A stretch of DNA of 64,000 nt from Capsulimonas corticalis (GTDB taxonomy: Bacteria; Armatimonadota; Armatimonadia; Armatimonadales; Capsulimonadaceae): assembly GCF_003574315.2 (NCBI RefSeq), contig NZ_AP025739.1, forward strand, positions 5,828,001 through 5,892,000. Direction: 5' to 3'. Both the position numbers and the translations under genes were made by a program. Shown here piece after piece: positions 16,675 to 26,021 of this stretch. The notes under the pieces are model-generated. The model saw only the letters and a list, made by a program, of their open reading frames with translations, was not told the DNA's origin and did no database searches. Each line of letters starts with the position of its first letter. Position 1 is the first letter of the stretch.

Positions 16675-19149
16675 CTACTGGATCTTATTCTTCTTGTTAT
16701 ACGCATCCACCGCCGTGCGCAGCTGCAATGAATACTTTGCGATCTGGGTGCGGGCGCTGTCGTATTCCGAATCCGGGAGAAGCGCGAGGGGTTTGTCGAG
16801 ATAGGTTTTCACGTATCCCTCGGCCTCGTCGATCAAGGGTTTGGCGACATGGGCGTCCTTGCATTCGCGCAGCGCGGCGTAGAAGGTGGTGAGGTAACGC
16901 ACGTCGTTGACGCCCTCGCGCAGCGCTTCCCACTGAAGGGTGTCCAGGACGCCGCCCTGCACCGGGTAGGTCAGCATGCGCGGGCGATACGGCGCAAGGG
17001 CCGGCGGCGCTCCGGCGCTGGTGTCATCGTAGGGATCGGCGCCGGTAGCGAACTGATACTCCGGAACGTAGGCGCCGTAAAGGTTCGCGCGCCAGAGCAG
17101 ATATCCCGCGCTCAGCCGGTTAGCGTGCGGATCCTCGTTGGAGGCGTCCCAGTACCACCAGTCATGCTTGTTGGATTTGCGGGCGCCGTGAGTGCGCAGC
17201 AGCTCCTGCGGATACTCGGAGTCGCGATCGTAAACAACCAGCGCCAGTTTGTCCTGAAGGGCGTCGTAGTCGCTCTGACTCGTGACATACGTCATGCCGC
17301 CGAGTCCCGCTTTCGTGAGGGCCGCCAGATGGACGCTGCAGCTGTCGGTCGGATCGGCGAAGTAGACAAACTCCGGAGCATGGCTGTTCTTGCGCTCGGT
17401 CTCCACGGCGTCGGCCGCGGACGGCCCCTTGTAAACGTACGGCCCCAGAACTCCAGCGGCCTGATATGCTTGCAGCGCGTCCGGAAGAGTCGCCGCGCTG
17501 TCGTGCACGGAGACGTAGTGGAAGCCGTGGGAGACGATGTCCGTCAGCTGGGACGCCAGCGTATCCTTGGAGACGAAGTCCGTCACGGAGTCGTCGCCGG
17601 TATCGGAGGGCATCGCCGGCGCGGGGTCCAGGCGCGAGCGCAGATCGATGGCGTACTGCTTGGCGGCGCTCAGAAGGCGCAGCGGGAGCACATCGACATC
17701 GACCGGAACGGTGATGGGCGTGGACGAACCCGCCGCCGTCACAAGAAGCCGGCCGGTATAATGTCCCGGCTGCGCGTTTTTGGGTGTCGTCAGAGTGACC
17801 CAGAACTGCTTGGCGGTGTCCATGGGGATGGATGTCTGCGGAGCGCCGGTCAGGCGCACATCGGGAGCGACGCCGGTCAGCGGAACGCGGTCATCCTTGA
17901 CGAGCAGTTCCGGGACGAGGCTCGCCTCATCGGGGTTTCGCAGCGCGCCCGTCCCCTGCTGCTTCCAGACCTTGACCACACGCACATCAAGGGCGTCCTT
18001 GGGGATCGTCTTGCCGACTCCCTCCAGGTCGTCCGCCATCTGCACGGTGACATCCTTCATCGCCTGGCGGGTATACACGCAGAAACTGGCCGCCTGCACC
18101 TGCTCCGGGCAGACTTGCAAGGTGATTCCCGAGCTTGTTCCGCCAGGTTCCGGCAAAGACCAGGGATAGACGGGATCGAAGAGCGAGGCCGGCGTGAAGA
18201 CGAGCGTATTGCTGCCGACGGCCGCCATGGCTTTGTTCGCCGATGGGAAAAGAACGGTGTTGCGCCGCGCCGCCGGACTGAGCACATCCATCTTGAAGGC
18301 GACGCGGCCGCCATGGACCATCGCCGGCGCGGTCGCCAGGCCGAACGTGACCGTCGCCTGCTGCGCCGGCGTTCCCAGCGATGTCCACGCGGCGACATTT
18401 CCCTTTTCAAAATCGTCCACGGAGTCGCCCGACGTCACCGCGCCGGCGTCGCTCACCGTCACCCAGGTCACATCGTCAATCACGAGCGAGGACTTGGAGG
18501 GAACCGTCGCCTCAACGGCGAGCGCGTTCACCTGCGCGAACGCGGGAACGGTCACGGGACGCGTGGATACGGGACCTTGCGCATCGGCCGGCAAATTGAG
18601 ATCCAGTCCGACCGTCTCGCTGCCGACCCGCCGCAGCGTAAACTTATCGCGCGGCAGCAGAATCTCACGCCAGCCCGTAAAGTTCACCTTCACCGAATCG
18701 GAAACCCACGTCGGACGCAGCAGCGCCGCTTCGTCGGTCGCCGTCGGCTCCAGCGCCATCAGGCGCACGCGCACCGACGAGCCCGAACCGTCGCCGCGCA
18801 GCCAGAAGCGCAGGCCGTTATTCGTTCCCATCGGAACGTCGCTCCGCCGAAGCAGCAAGTTATGCGCTTCTCCGCCGGAGAATGAGCCGGCCCACGGAGA
18901 GTTGGCGATCGGCGCGACCGGCGCGATAGCGATGGGCGCAACAGCCGTCGGTGTCGTGCTCGGCTTTTTTTTGACGCCGGCGGCCTTCGCCGGCTTTTTC
19001 CGCACGGCGGCTTTTGCCGAAGCGACTTGGTTGGAAATGAGAGGCAAACAAAGGGACAGGGCGGCGGCGAGCGCCGCGGGGCGCGAAATCGAGCGCGACT
19101 TGCGGGGGGCGGGCGCGGCGACGCGACGCGCGTAGGGTTCAAAGTACAA
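16675..19149 (-). CDS. Large secreted protein with C-terminal DUF4091-like domain
   Basis: 824 residues. The N-terminus has a basic region and a hydrophobic core (PAALAAALSLCLPLISNQVASAKA) that fits a signal peptide, then a Lys/Ala/Thr/Pro linker. Residues about 90-270 look like a carbohydrate-binding beta-sandwich (GLRFWLRGDGSGSSVRVRLM, then SLVIDDVTWV). The C-terminal 90 residues (LDTLQWEALREGVNDVRYL, followed by FYAALRECKD) resemble DUF4091, found in glycoside-hydrolase-like proteins. I infer a secreted polysaccharide-active or binding protein. It lies divergent from a GntR/LacI-type regulator that may control it. Confidence 0.65.
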   Translation of the reverse strand: MYFEPYARRVAAPAPRKSRSISRPAALAAALSLCLPLISNQVASAKAAVRKKPAKAAGVKKKPSTTPTAVAPIAIAPVAPIANSPWAGSFSGGEAHNLLLRRSDVPMGTNNGLRFWLRGDGSGSSVRVRLMALEPTATDEAALLRPTWVSDSVKVNFTGWREILLPRDKFTLRRVGSETVGLDLNLPADAQGPVSTRPVTVPAFAQVNALAVEATVPSKSSLVIDDVTWVTVSDAGAVTSGDSVDDFEKGNVAAWTSLGTPAQQATVTFGLATAPAMVHGGRVAFKMDVLSPAARRNTVLFPSANKAMAAVGSNTLVFTPASLFDPVYPWSLPEPGGTSSGITLQVCPEQVQAASFCVYTRQAMKDVTVQMADDLEGVGKTIPKDALDVRVVKVWKQQGTGALRNPDEASLVPELLVKDDRVPLTGVAPDVRLTGAPQTSIPMDTAKQFWVTLTTPKNAQPGHYTGRLLVTAAGSSTPITVPVDVDVLPLRLLSAAKQYAIDLRSRLDPAPAMPSDTGDDSVTDFVSKDTLASQLTDIVSHGFHYVSVHDSAATLPDALQAYQAAGVLGPYVYKGPSAADAVETERKNSHAPEFVYFADPTDSCSVHLAALTKAGLGGMTYVTSQSDYDALQDKLALVVYDRDSEYPQELLRTHGARKSNKHDWWYWDASNEDPHANRLSAGYLLWRANLYGAYVPEYQFATGADPYDDTSAGAPPALAPYRPRMLTYPVQGGVLDTLQWEALREGVNDVRYLTTFYAALRECKDAHVAKPLIDEAEGYVKTYLDKPLALLPDSEYDSARTQIAKYSLQLRTAVDAYNKKNKIQ

Positions 19150-19290
19150 CCGGTAAATCCTCCAAAACGTGCTGCTCTATCGAAAGTCCTGGTAGAGAGA
19201 CGACGGCAGCCGATAGAAAAGTTCCCGGTAATACAACAAGTTTCCTGCAAGGCAGCCGAGATAAAAATTCCTCATGGGACATACCAGCTC

Positions 19291-19319
19291 TTGACTCTGA
19301 CCACCCATTGGTTCATAAT
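19291..19319 (+). promoter_or_regulatory. Promoter of the GntR/LacI-type regulator
   Basis: TTGACT (19291-19296), exactly 17 bases, then CATAAT (19314-19319), about 38 bases before the ATG at 19357. It overlaps the operator at 19309-19325. Confidence 0.6.
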
Positions 19320-19325
19320 AAACCA
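19309..19325. promoter_or_regulatory. Operator-like inverted repeat TGGTT-N7-AACCA
   Basis: A symmetric TGGTT...AACCA pair covers the -10 region of the regulator's promoter. The position fits autorepression by the downstream GntR/LacI-type protein; this is inference. Confidence 0.5.
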
Positions 19326-19356
19326 GATTCAAACCAGTTCGTGAGGCGTCAGAACG

Positions 19357-20496
19357 ATGGGCCGGCACAAAAGCGATGTGGAAATCAGGCTGCGGGAGTA
19401 CCTGCGGCGGCCGGAGCGCCGCGTGGGCGACAAGCTCCCCGGCGAGCGGGCGCTGGCGGCGGCGCTGGGCGTCGGGCGCACCGCGCTGAGGCCGGCGCTG
19501 GAGGCGCTGGAGGCGGAAGGCGTGATCCGGCGGCAGCCGCGCTCCGGCGCGTTTCTGGCCTCCGTGCCTGCCCCGGCGGGACGCGGCGCGCTGCTCGCGG
19601 TCGTGGCGCCGTTGCAGGGCATGGGCGAGGAGCGGCCCGCCGGCGATCCCTCGTGGATCCACCGAGTCATCTCGGCGTTTGAGCGCACGGCGAATGTCGC
19701 CGGCGCAAGCGTCACCCTCTACGACCAATCTCCCCTCGCCGCCGATCCCTGCTCCGTCAAGGACCTCGTACGCCGCGCGGCCGAAGACGGGGCGGACGCG
19801 GTGATCGTCTTCCACGCCCTCGGCGAACGCGGCAAAATCGCGCACGCTCTCGCCATTCTGCACGACCTGGGCGTCCCCTCCGTCGTGATCTCCTCGCGCA
19901 CCTATCCCGGCCTCGCAAGTCAGGTGTATTTCGACTCCGGCTGGGGATCGTATCTAGCGGTGCGCCATCTTCTGTCCTACGGGCACACCCGGATTGGTTT
20001 CGCCGGCGGCGCAAGTGGGCATGAATGGGTGCAGGACCGCCGGCGGGGCTATCAGGCGGCTCTGGAAGCGTCGGACATCGCTCCAGAGCCCCTCTGGGAG
20101 TTTCTCCCCAGCGACGGGGAAGCGGAGGCGTTCGCCGACGACGGCGCTTTCGCCGTCCGCCAATGGCTGGCGCTTCCCGCCGCAGAGCGACCCACAGCGA
20201 TTGTCGCCGCCAACGATCAGATCGCCCTCAGCGTTTTGACCGAAGCCGCTTCGCATGGCCTCTCGGCGCCCGCCGATTTTTCGCTGATCGGGTTTGACAA
20301 TGGCGCGGAAGCGCTCCGAATCGGGCTGACAACCGTCGAGCGGCCGACGGAGGCGCTCGGGGAAGCGATCGCCCGGGTCACGCTGGAGCGCCTTGCGGCC
20401 GGCCCCAGCGCCGACAGCGTCACGGTCCGTCTGCGCCCGGTGCTGATTCAGCGCAAGACCGTCGGATCGCCGGCGTCATCAGTAAAAAACAAGTAA
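19357..20496 (+). CDS. GntR-type HTH with LacI-type sugar-binding domain (AraR-like repressor)
   Basis: 379 residues. An N-terminal winged helix of the GntR kind (RVGDKLPGERALAAALGVGR, then TALRPALEALEAEGVIRRQP) is joined to a LacI/periplasmic-binding-protein domain (AVRHLLSYGHTRIGFAGG, RRRGYQAALEASDI, AIVAANDQIALSVL and FSLIGFDNGAEA). This is the arrangement of AraR-like regulators that respond to a sugar. An operator overlaps its own promoter. Neighbours on both sides (secreted DUF4091-like protein, sorbosone-dehydrogenase-like protein, aldo/keto reductases) suggest control of sugar catabolism; the ligand is unknown. Confidence 0.88.
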   Translation: MGRHKSDVEIRLREYLRRPERRVGDKLPGERALAAALGVGRTALRPALEALEAEGVIRRQPRSGAFLASVPAPAGRGALLAVVAPLQGMGEERPAGDPSWIHRVISAFERTANVAGASVTLYDQSPLAADPCSVKDLVRRAAEDGADAVIVFHALGERGKIAHALAILHDLGVPSVVISSRTYPGLASQVYFDSGWGSYLAVRHLLSYGHTRIGFAGGASGHEWVQDRRRGYQAALEASDIAPEPLWEFLPSDGEAEAFADDGAFAVRQWLALPAAERPTAIVAANDQIALSVLTEAASHGLSAPADFSLIGFDNGAEALRIGLTTVERPTEALGEAIARVTLERLAAGPSADSVTVRLRPVLIQRKTVGSPASSVKNK

Positions 20497-20531
20497 AAAC
20501 AGCAACGGAAATATCAGCACGGAGAGAAGAA

Positions 20532-21899
20532 ATGACGACACCTAAGATCCGTATTAGCCGCACGGGCGCTCTGACCATGGCGCTCGGAGCCGCCGGGGCG
20601 CTATCCCTAATGGCGCTCTGTCCGGCGGGCAAGACCGAGCCGCAAAAGGCGCACGCCCCCAACGAGCTTCTCACTGGCCAGGCGGCGCTGAACTCGGACT
20701 GGGCCGACGACCAGCCGGGCCTGCGCCGCCACTTCACCGTCGCGGACCTGCCGGCCGCGTACGCCACGCAGTCGGTGGACAACGGTGCGCACATGGTCCC
20801 CAAGCCCGACGGCGCGCTGCCGAAGGCGCCGGCGGGATTTGCCGTCGAAGCGTTTGCGACCGGGCTCAACAACCCTCGTAAGATCATCACCGCGCCCAAC
20901 GGCGACTTATTCATCGCGGAGAGCGGCCCGAACCGCATTCACGTGCTGCGGGACACCGATGGCGACGGCAAGCCGGACTCGAACGAAGTTTTTGTCGACG
21001 GCCTCAAGCAGCCGTTTGGACTGGCGTTTTATCCGGCCGGTCCTAATCCCAAGTATCTGTATGTCGCGAATACAGACTCCGTGGTGCGCTTCCCCTATCA
21101 CAAAGGCGACCTGAAGGCGACGGGGCCGGGCGAGACGATCATCGACGATATCTCCGGAGGCGGACGCCTGCGCGGCGGCGGCCACTGGACTCGTGATATC
21201 GTCTTCTCCAAAGACGGCAAGCATCTTTTCGTCTCCGTCGGCTCACGCTCGAATGTCGAGGAGAACGACGGGCTAATCGAAGTGGAGAAGCGGCGCGCGC
21301 GAATCTTTGAATACGATGTCGATGGCAAGAACGAGCAAGTCTACGCCAGCGGTATCCGCAACCCGGTCGGCATCGCGATCAACCCCATCACTGCCGAGCT
21401 CTGGATGTCGGTCAACGAGCGCGATGGTTTGGGGGACAACCTTGTGCCCGATTATGTCGGCCATGTGGAGCCCGGCGGCTTCTACGGCTGGCCCTGGTAC
21501 TACATGGGCAACAATCCCGACGGCCGCGCGAAAGGCGATCATCCGGCGGACCTTGGCGCGAAGACCTTAATCCCGGACGTTCTGGTGCAGCCGCATTCGG
21601 CCTCGCTCTGCGTGACATTCTACGAGGGCAAGCAGTTCCCAAAAGAGTATGTGAACGACGCCTTCGCCGCCGAGCACGGCTCCTGGAACCGCGCCCGGCG
21701 CACGGGTTACAAAGTCATCCGCGTGGCGACCAAAAAGGGCAAGGCGACCGGCGAATACCAAGACTTCCTGACGGGCTTCGTGACGACGGAAGGCGATGTG
21801 TGGGGCCGGCCGGTCGGCGTCACTGTCGGCAAGAACGGCGACCTATTCGTCACGGACGACGGTTCAAACACGGTCTGGCGTGTCAGCTACAAGAAGTAA
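20532..21899 (+). CDS. Glucose/sorbosone dehydrogenase-like beta-propeller protein, secreted
   Basis: 455 residues. The N-terminus (TGALTMALGAAGALSLMALCPAGK) is a signal sequence with a possible lipobox before Cys. The body is a six-blade propeller of the soluble glucose/sorbosone dehydrogenase type: LNNPRKIITAPNGDLFIAES, DTDGDGKPDSNEV, LKQPFGLAF, GGGHWTRDIVF, YASGIRNPVGIAINP and VEPGGFYGWPWYYMG. Such enzymes use PQQ and calcium in the periplasm, although many relatives have no known activity. It starts 35 bases after the regulator and precedes two aldo/keto reductases. Confidence 0.85.
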   Translation: MTTPKIRISRTGALTMALGAAGALSLMALCPAGKTEPQKAHAPNELLTGQAALNSDWADDQPGLRRHFTVADLPAAYATQSVDNGAHMVPKPDGALPKAPAGFAVEAFATGLNNPRKIITAPNGDLFIAESGPNRIHVLRDTDGDGKPDSNEVFVDGLKQPFGLAFYPAGPNPKYLYVANTDSVVRFPYHKGDLKATGPGETIIDDISGGGRLRGGGHWTRDIVFSKDGKHLFVSVGSRSNVEENDGLIEVEKRRARIFEYDVDGKNEQVYASGIRNPVGIAINPITAELWMSVNERDGLGDNLVPDYVGHVEPGGFYGWPWYYMGNNPDGRAKGDHPADLGAKTLIPDVLVQPHSASLCVTFYEGKQFPKEYVNDAFAAEHGSWNRARRTGYKVIRVATKKGKATGEYQDFLTGFVTTEGDVWGRPVGVTVGKNGDLFVTDDGSNTVWRVSYKK

Positions 21900-21930
21900 T
21901 TTTCGGCAACCACGAAATAAGGAGCACTCG

Positions 21931-22914
21931 ATGAAATACAACAGCCTGGGACGCACCGGAGCGCAGGTGAGCAATCTGTGCCTTGGCGTGATGACCTTCG
22001 GATGGAAGACGGAAGAGGACGAAGCCTTTAAGGTGGTCGACCGGTTTATGGAGGCCGGCGGTAACTTTATCGACACCGCCAATGTCTACGGGCGCGGAAA
22101 ATCCGAGATCATGACGGGCAAAGCGCTGAGCCGCGACGGCAAGCGCGACAAGATCTTTCTCGCGACCAAAGCGCACGGCAAGATGAGCGACGAGGATCCC
22201 AACGACTGGGGCAATCACCGCTTCAATCTCATTCGCGCCTGCGAGGCGTCCCTGAAGCGTTTGGGAACCGACCATATCGACCTCTATCAAATCCACCGCC
22301 CGCAATCCGCCGTGCCGATCGACGAAACCCTGCGCGCTTTGGACGATCTGGTCCGTTCCGGCAAGGTCCGATATATCGGGACCAGCACCTACGCCGCCTG
22401 GCAGGTGCTGGAGTCGCTCTGGGTGTCCAAGGAGTACGGTCTGAACCGTTTTGTCACCGAGCAGCCGCCTTACAACATTCTGGACCGGCGCATCGAGCGC
22501 GAGCTGGTTCCGCTCTCGCAGTCTTACGGCATCGGCATCCTCCCCTGGTCCCCGCTCGCCGGCGGCAAGCTGACCGGAAAGTATAAGCACGGCCAGCCGG
22601 CCCCGGATAACTCGCGCGAGGACCCGGCGAAGTTCAGCGAAGGAACCTGGAAGGCGCTCGACGGTCTCGACGCCCTCAGCCGCGAAAAAGGCGTCACGCC
22701 CACGGCGTTCGCCCTCGCATGGCTGAACGCCATGCCCGGCGTAACTAGCCCGATCATCGGCCCCAACTCCGTGGCGCAGCTCGAAGACAACCTCGCCGCC
22801 TCGGATGTGGAGATCACCGAGGACGATAAGAAACGAGTCGATGAGCTCGTTCCGCCGGGAACGCACGTCGAGGATTACTACAAGGCCGACTTCGGCCCCA
22901 ACGCGCGCTGGTAA
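21931..22914 (+). CDS. Aldo/keto reductase (first of two)
   Basis: 327 residues starting at the ATG after GGAGCACTCG. It shows the TIM-barrel reductase pattern: [34 protein letters not shown] with catalytic Asp and Tyr, [10 protein letters not shown] with catalytic Lys, DLYQIHRP with His, and NADPH-binding [11 protein letters not shown] and [12 protein letters not shown]. It resembles the YajO/AKR11-12 group. It follows the sorbosone-dehydrogenase-like gene by 31 bases and precedes a paralogue by 35 bases, so the three are probably one sugar-oxidoreduction unit. The substrate is unknown. Confidence 0.93.
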   Translation: MKYNSLGRTGAQVSNLCLGVMTFGWKTEEDEAFKVVDRFMEAGGNFIDTANVYGRGKSEIMTGKALSRDGKRDKIFLATKAHGKMSDEDPNDWGNHRFNLIRACEASLKRLGTDHIDLYQIHRPQSAVPIDETLRALDDLVRSGKVRYIGTSTYAAWQVLESLWVSKEYGLNRFVTEQPPYNILDRRIERELVPLSQSYGIGILPWSPLAGGKLTGKYKHGQPAPDNSREDPAKFSEGTWKALDGLDALSREKGVTPTAFALAWLNAMPGVTSPIIGPNSVAQLEDNLAASDVEITEDDKKRVDELVPPGTHVEDYYKADFGPNARW

Positions 22915-22949
22915 ACCGCGTTCAATCGACCTCAAAAGAAAGAATCAGC

Positions 22950-23939
22950 ATGGAATTACGCAATGTGGGCCGCACGGGCCTGCAAGTTTCGGAGATCTGC
23001 CTCGGGACGATGCAGTTCGGGTGGACGGCGGACGAGCCAACCTCGTTCGCCGTCATGGACGCCTTCCGGGAAGCCGGCGGCAACTTCATCGACACCGCCG
23101 ATATCTATACCAACTGGGCGGGCGATGCATCGTACGGAGGCAAGACGGAAGAGATCATCGGCAAGTGGATGACGGCGCGCGGCGTCCGCCAGGACATCGT
23201 GCTCGCCACCAAGGTCCGGGGCCGCATGTGGGCAGGCGCTAACGGCGAAGGGCTGTCGCGGTCGCATATCCTTCGGGCCTGCGACGAATCCCTGCGCCGC
23301 CTGCAGACCGATTATATCGATCTGTACCAGTGCCACTGGGCGGACTTGAACACGCCGATTGAGGAGACATTGGAAACGATGAACGACCTCGTCCGGGCGG
23401 GAAAGGTGCGCTATATCGGCGCATCCAACTATCCGGCGTGGCGTCTGATGGAGGCCGTGTCGGTCTCCGAGCGGCGCGCGCTGGCCCGCTTCGACAGCTA
23501 CCAGCCTGAGTACTCGCTGATGGAGCGGCAGCTATTCGAATACGAAGCCGCGCCCTTCTGCAAGCACTACGGCCTGGGCGTCATCCCCTACTCTCCCCTC
23601 GCCGGCGGCTTCCTGACCGGCAAGTATCGCCGAGACACGGCCACGCCCGAGAGCGTCCGCGCAAAGGGTAATCTGGAGAAGTACGGTAACGAACAGGGAT
23701 GGGCCGCGATCGACGCGCTGGACGAAATCGCCAAGGCGCACGGCAAGACTATCGCCCAGACCGCCCTCGCCTGGCAGCTTTCCAACCCGGTCATCACCGC
23801 GCCAATCGTCGGCGCCAACACGTCGGCCCAACTCACCGATGCGCTGGGCGCCGCCGGATACCGTCTCAGCGCCGAGGAAATGACGCGTCTGAACGAAGCC
23901 TCCAAGTGGAGCCGCAACTGGCGCCCTATCTGGGATTGA
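22950..23939 (+). CDS. Aldo/keto reductase (second of two)
   Basis: 329 residues, a clear paralogue of the preceding gene over the whole length: [32 protein letters not shown] with catalytic Asp and Tyr, [12 protein letters not shown] with Lys, DLYQCHWAD with His, [13 protein letters not shown] and [13 protein letters not shown] for cofactor binding. Tandem duplication followed by divergence is likely. A strong hairpin terminator lies 45 bases beyond the stop and ends the unit. Confidence 0.93.
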   Translation: MELRNVGRTGLQVSEICLGTMQFGWTADEPTSFAVMDAFREAGGNFIDTADIYTNWAGDASYGGKTEEIIGKWMTARGVRQDIVLATKVRGRMWAGANGEGLSRSHILRACDESLRRLQTDYIDLYQCHWADLNTPIEETLETMNDLVRAGKVRYIGASNYPAWRLMEAVSVSERRALARFDSYQPEYSLMERQLFEYEAAPFCKHYGLGVIPYSPLAGGFLTGKYRRDTATPESVRAKGNLEKYGNEQGWAAIDALDEIAKAHGKTIAQTALAWQLSNPVITAPIVGANTSAQLTDALGAAGYRLSAEEMTRLNEASKWSRNWRPIWD

Positions 23940-23983
23940 GTTTTGGGAGAGTTGCCACGAAATAGCCGAGAGAAGAATCAAAC

Positions 23984-24018
23984 AGCGCCCGGACCAATTG
24001 GTCCGGGCGCTCTTTTTA
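23984..24018 (+). terminator. Rho-independent terminator
   Basis: A perfect palindrome GCGCCCGGACCA/TGGTCCGGGCGC around AATT is followed by TCTTTTTAT. It lies between convergent genes and may also serve the minus strand, where the trailing T run is weaker. Confidence 0.9.
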
Positions 24019-24027
24019 TCTTAGCAA

Positions 24028-25680
24028 TTACTGATCGCTGCTCGTGTCCGAATCCTGGTCGGTCGTGACCAGGGGCTTTGCGGACGAGTTCACCGCGATG
24101 ATGTACCAGAGGTCGTCTTTATGCCGCAGGGTGTAGGCGACATAAGTAACCTTCTCTTCGCCCGGCGCCGGATCGGTCGCTTGGTCGTAGGGCTGATCCG
24201 CGCTGCTGTCGAACGGGACGGTGTCGGAGTCCTTCACGGCGTCGCCGCTCGTCGCGTCGTCGGAGGTGCGGTAGACGTGCTTTCCGTAGGCGGTCACGTC
24301 CCCGTTCTTCGCTTTGCGCAGGCGCGTGAACTTAAACGAGACCGTGGTCAGACGGTCCAATGCGTCTCGCGTGATCTGCTCGAAGTCGCCCGAGGCGATG
24401 GAGTACGCGTATTTGCGCTTCAGCAGAATACTGATCTTGGTGTCGTCGTCACGCAGGTGCTTGCGCAGCGGAGCGATGTTGCCGTCCGACCAGGCCTTCG
24501 CGATATCCGCGAACGCCGCCTGATAGGTGCCGTCCTTGTAGGCGGACTTCACCGCCGCCTTCGCCGTATCGCCGCCTTCGCGGATATCTGACGCCCGGTC
24601 CTCGCTTGTCGTGTAGTAATTCGTCTCGTTGTACGTTACCTGATACGACGGCTGATAGAACGGCAGATACGGTGTGGTGTAGACCGGAGAGTACGGATCG
24701 TTTAGCACGATTACCGACGGGTTGCAGATATACTGCGGGAAGCCGCCATAGAGCGTGTAGACCGACGGATAGATGTTTGCCCCGTAGCCGTAATTGCAGT
24801 AGTTCCCGTAGTAATAGCCGCCGTAAAGCACCGGGCCATTGGTGACGATCGTGGTTCCGCCATTGTCATAGACAAAGTCGTCATGATGGTGATGGCGGTC
24901 TCCATCCCAGTCGCGCTGCCCCTGCGGGGTCGTCACCCGGATTGTTCCCCGGATGATTTGGTCCGATAAGCCGGGCTGCACGGGATTCAGACGCGCTTCT
25001 CCGCTCCCGCCGGAGCGGCGGAGGCCGGTGCTCGGCGTAAAGTTTGAGGTATCACGGGCCGGCGGCGCCGTCACGGTCACGCCGTTGAAGCGGCGTGAGC
25101 CGCCATTATTGGAATTTTCGACGGAAACGCCGCCTCCGCCCATGCGCGATGGGTAGTAGCCCGTGGAAAGGTTACCTCCGCCGCGATTCGGGGAGTTGAC
25201 GGTGACGCCGGAATTGACGCCGCGCGACGGATAAAACGCAGCCGGGGGAGCAGTCGGAGCGTTATCGCCCTGCGACTGGCCAAAATTCGACGGAGAGTTC
25301 ATCACAGCGCCCGGCGCGACCGAAACCCCATTGCGGCGGATGTAACCGGAGCCGGAATTGCTGAAGCCGCCGCCGGACTGTCCGAATCCATTTCCGCCCA
25401 CCGGGGCCGGAGGAGCGACGCGTACGGGAGCCGGCGTGGGAATAACGGGCGCCGGAGCGGGCTGCGCCGCGACGGGCGCGGGCGCGTTGCGGCGAGTGTC
25501 TGTTTGGACGCCGCTGCCTTGCTGCTGGCTCAAGTCAACGCCGCCCCGCCGGCCAAACGATCCCATGGACTGGGCGGACGCCGTGGTGACCGCCAGACCG
25601 CAGCCCAGGGCGGCGGCCACGAGGGCGCGCAGAGTTTGTTGGTGCAGAGAATGGGTGTTGAGTAAATGTTTCGTGCGCAT
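24028..25680 (-). CDS. Secreted Gly/Asn/Ser/Tyr-rich repetitive protein
   Basis: 550 residues with a signal peptide (LVAAALGCGLAVTTASAQ). Residues about 40-240 are low-complexity, with Gly/Asn/Ser runs, Pro-Ala linkers and recurring short repeats such as YPSRGVNSGVTVN and YPSRMGGGGVSVE. A His cluster (DRHHHHDD) follows, then a Tyr/Gly-rich stretch (VLYGGYYYGNYCNYGYG). The C-terminal 200 residues are a folded, charged domain (KAAVKSAYKDGTYQAAFADI, then DLWYIIAVNSSAKPL). I know no family for it. An extracellular matrix, surface or adhesion role is inference from composition. Confidence 0.65.
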   Translation of the reverse strand: MRTKHLLNTHSLHQQTLRALVAAALGCGLAVTTASAQSMGSFGRRGGVDLSQQQGSGVQTDTRRNAPAPVAAQPAPAPVIPTPAPVRVAPPAPVGGNGFGQSGGGFSNSGSGYIRRNGVSVAPGAVMNSPSNFGQSQGDNAPTAPPAAFYPSRGVNSGVTVNSPNRGGGNLSTGYYPSRMGGGGVSVENSNNGGSRRFNGVTVTAPPARDTSNFTPSTGLRRSGGSGEARLNPVQPGLSDQIIRGTIRVTTPQGQRDWDGDRHHHHDDFVYDNGGTTIVTNGPVLYGGYYYGNYCNYGYGANIYPSVYTLYGGFPQYICNPSVIVLNDPYSPVYTTPYLPFYQPSYQVTYNETNYYTTSEDRASDIREGGDTAKAAVKSAYKDGTYQAAFADIAKAWSDGNIAPLRKHLRDDDTKISILLKRKYAYSIASGDFEQITRDALDRLTTVSFKFTRLRKAKNGDVTAYGKHVYRTSDDATSGDAVKDSDTVPFDSSADQPYDQATDPAPGEEKVTYVAYTLRHKDDLWYIIAVNSSAKPLVTTDQDSDTSSDQ

Positions 25681-25814
25681 CGCGTTTCCTCTCCCGGGCG
25701 TTTATTTGGAGGCTGCGCGCCTCCAGACACAGTACTATTCGGTAATAGGACTGACATTGCGCCGGAATTGTTCCACGACGCTTCACTTATTATTTTACCC
25801 GACTCTCGGAACGG

Positions 25815-26021
25815 TTAAGCGGCCGCCGCAAGCTCCGGCAACACCGTTTCGGGCGATAAAAATTGCCGGGTCCAGGCGCTCTCGCGCCGCGCGATTTCGT
25901 CGGCGATGGCGCGCGCCAGCACCGGATACTCATCCGCCGTACGTCGGTAAAGCGGCCCAAGATCCTCGTAGGTCATCGACGCCAGCATCTGCTGGTAAGC
26001 CTCACGATGAAATCTCATCAT
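25815..26021 (-). CDS. Small hypothetical protein (68 residues)
   Basis: A short helical, charged protein (YEDLGPLYRRTADEYPVLAR followed by AIADEIARRESAWTRQFL) with no recognised family. Its ATGATG start overlaps the last 20 bases of the DUF1361 gene, so it is probably translated by coupling as the last member of that four-gene operon. Composition and codon choice look coding. It is short, so confidence is moderate. Confidence 0.5.
   Translation of the reverse strand: MMRFHREAYQQMLASMTYEDLGPLYRRTADEYPVLARAIADEIARRESAWTRQFLSPETVLPELAAAA

Noticed and set aside
16849-18885. 678-codon plus-strand ORF opposite the DUF4091-type gene
   Set aside because: It is an antisense frame of a high-GC gene, rich in Arg/Gly/His with no domain; the minus-strand frame has a signal peptide and recognisable domains.
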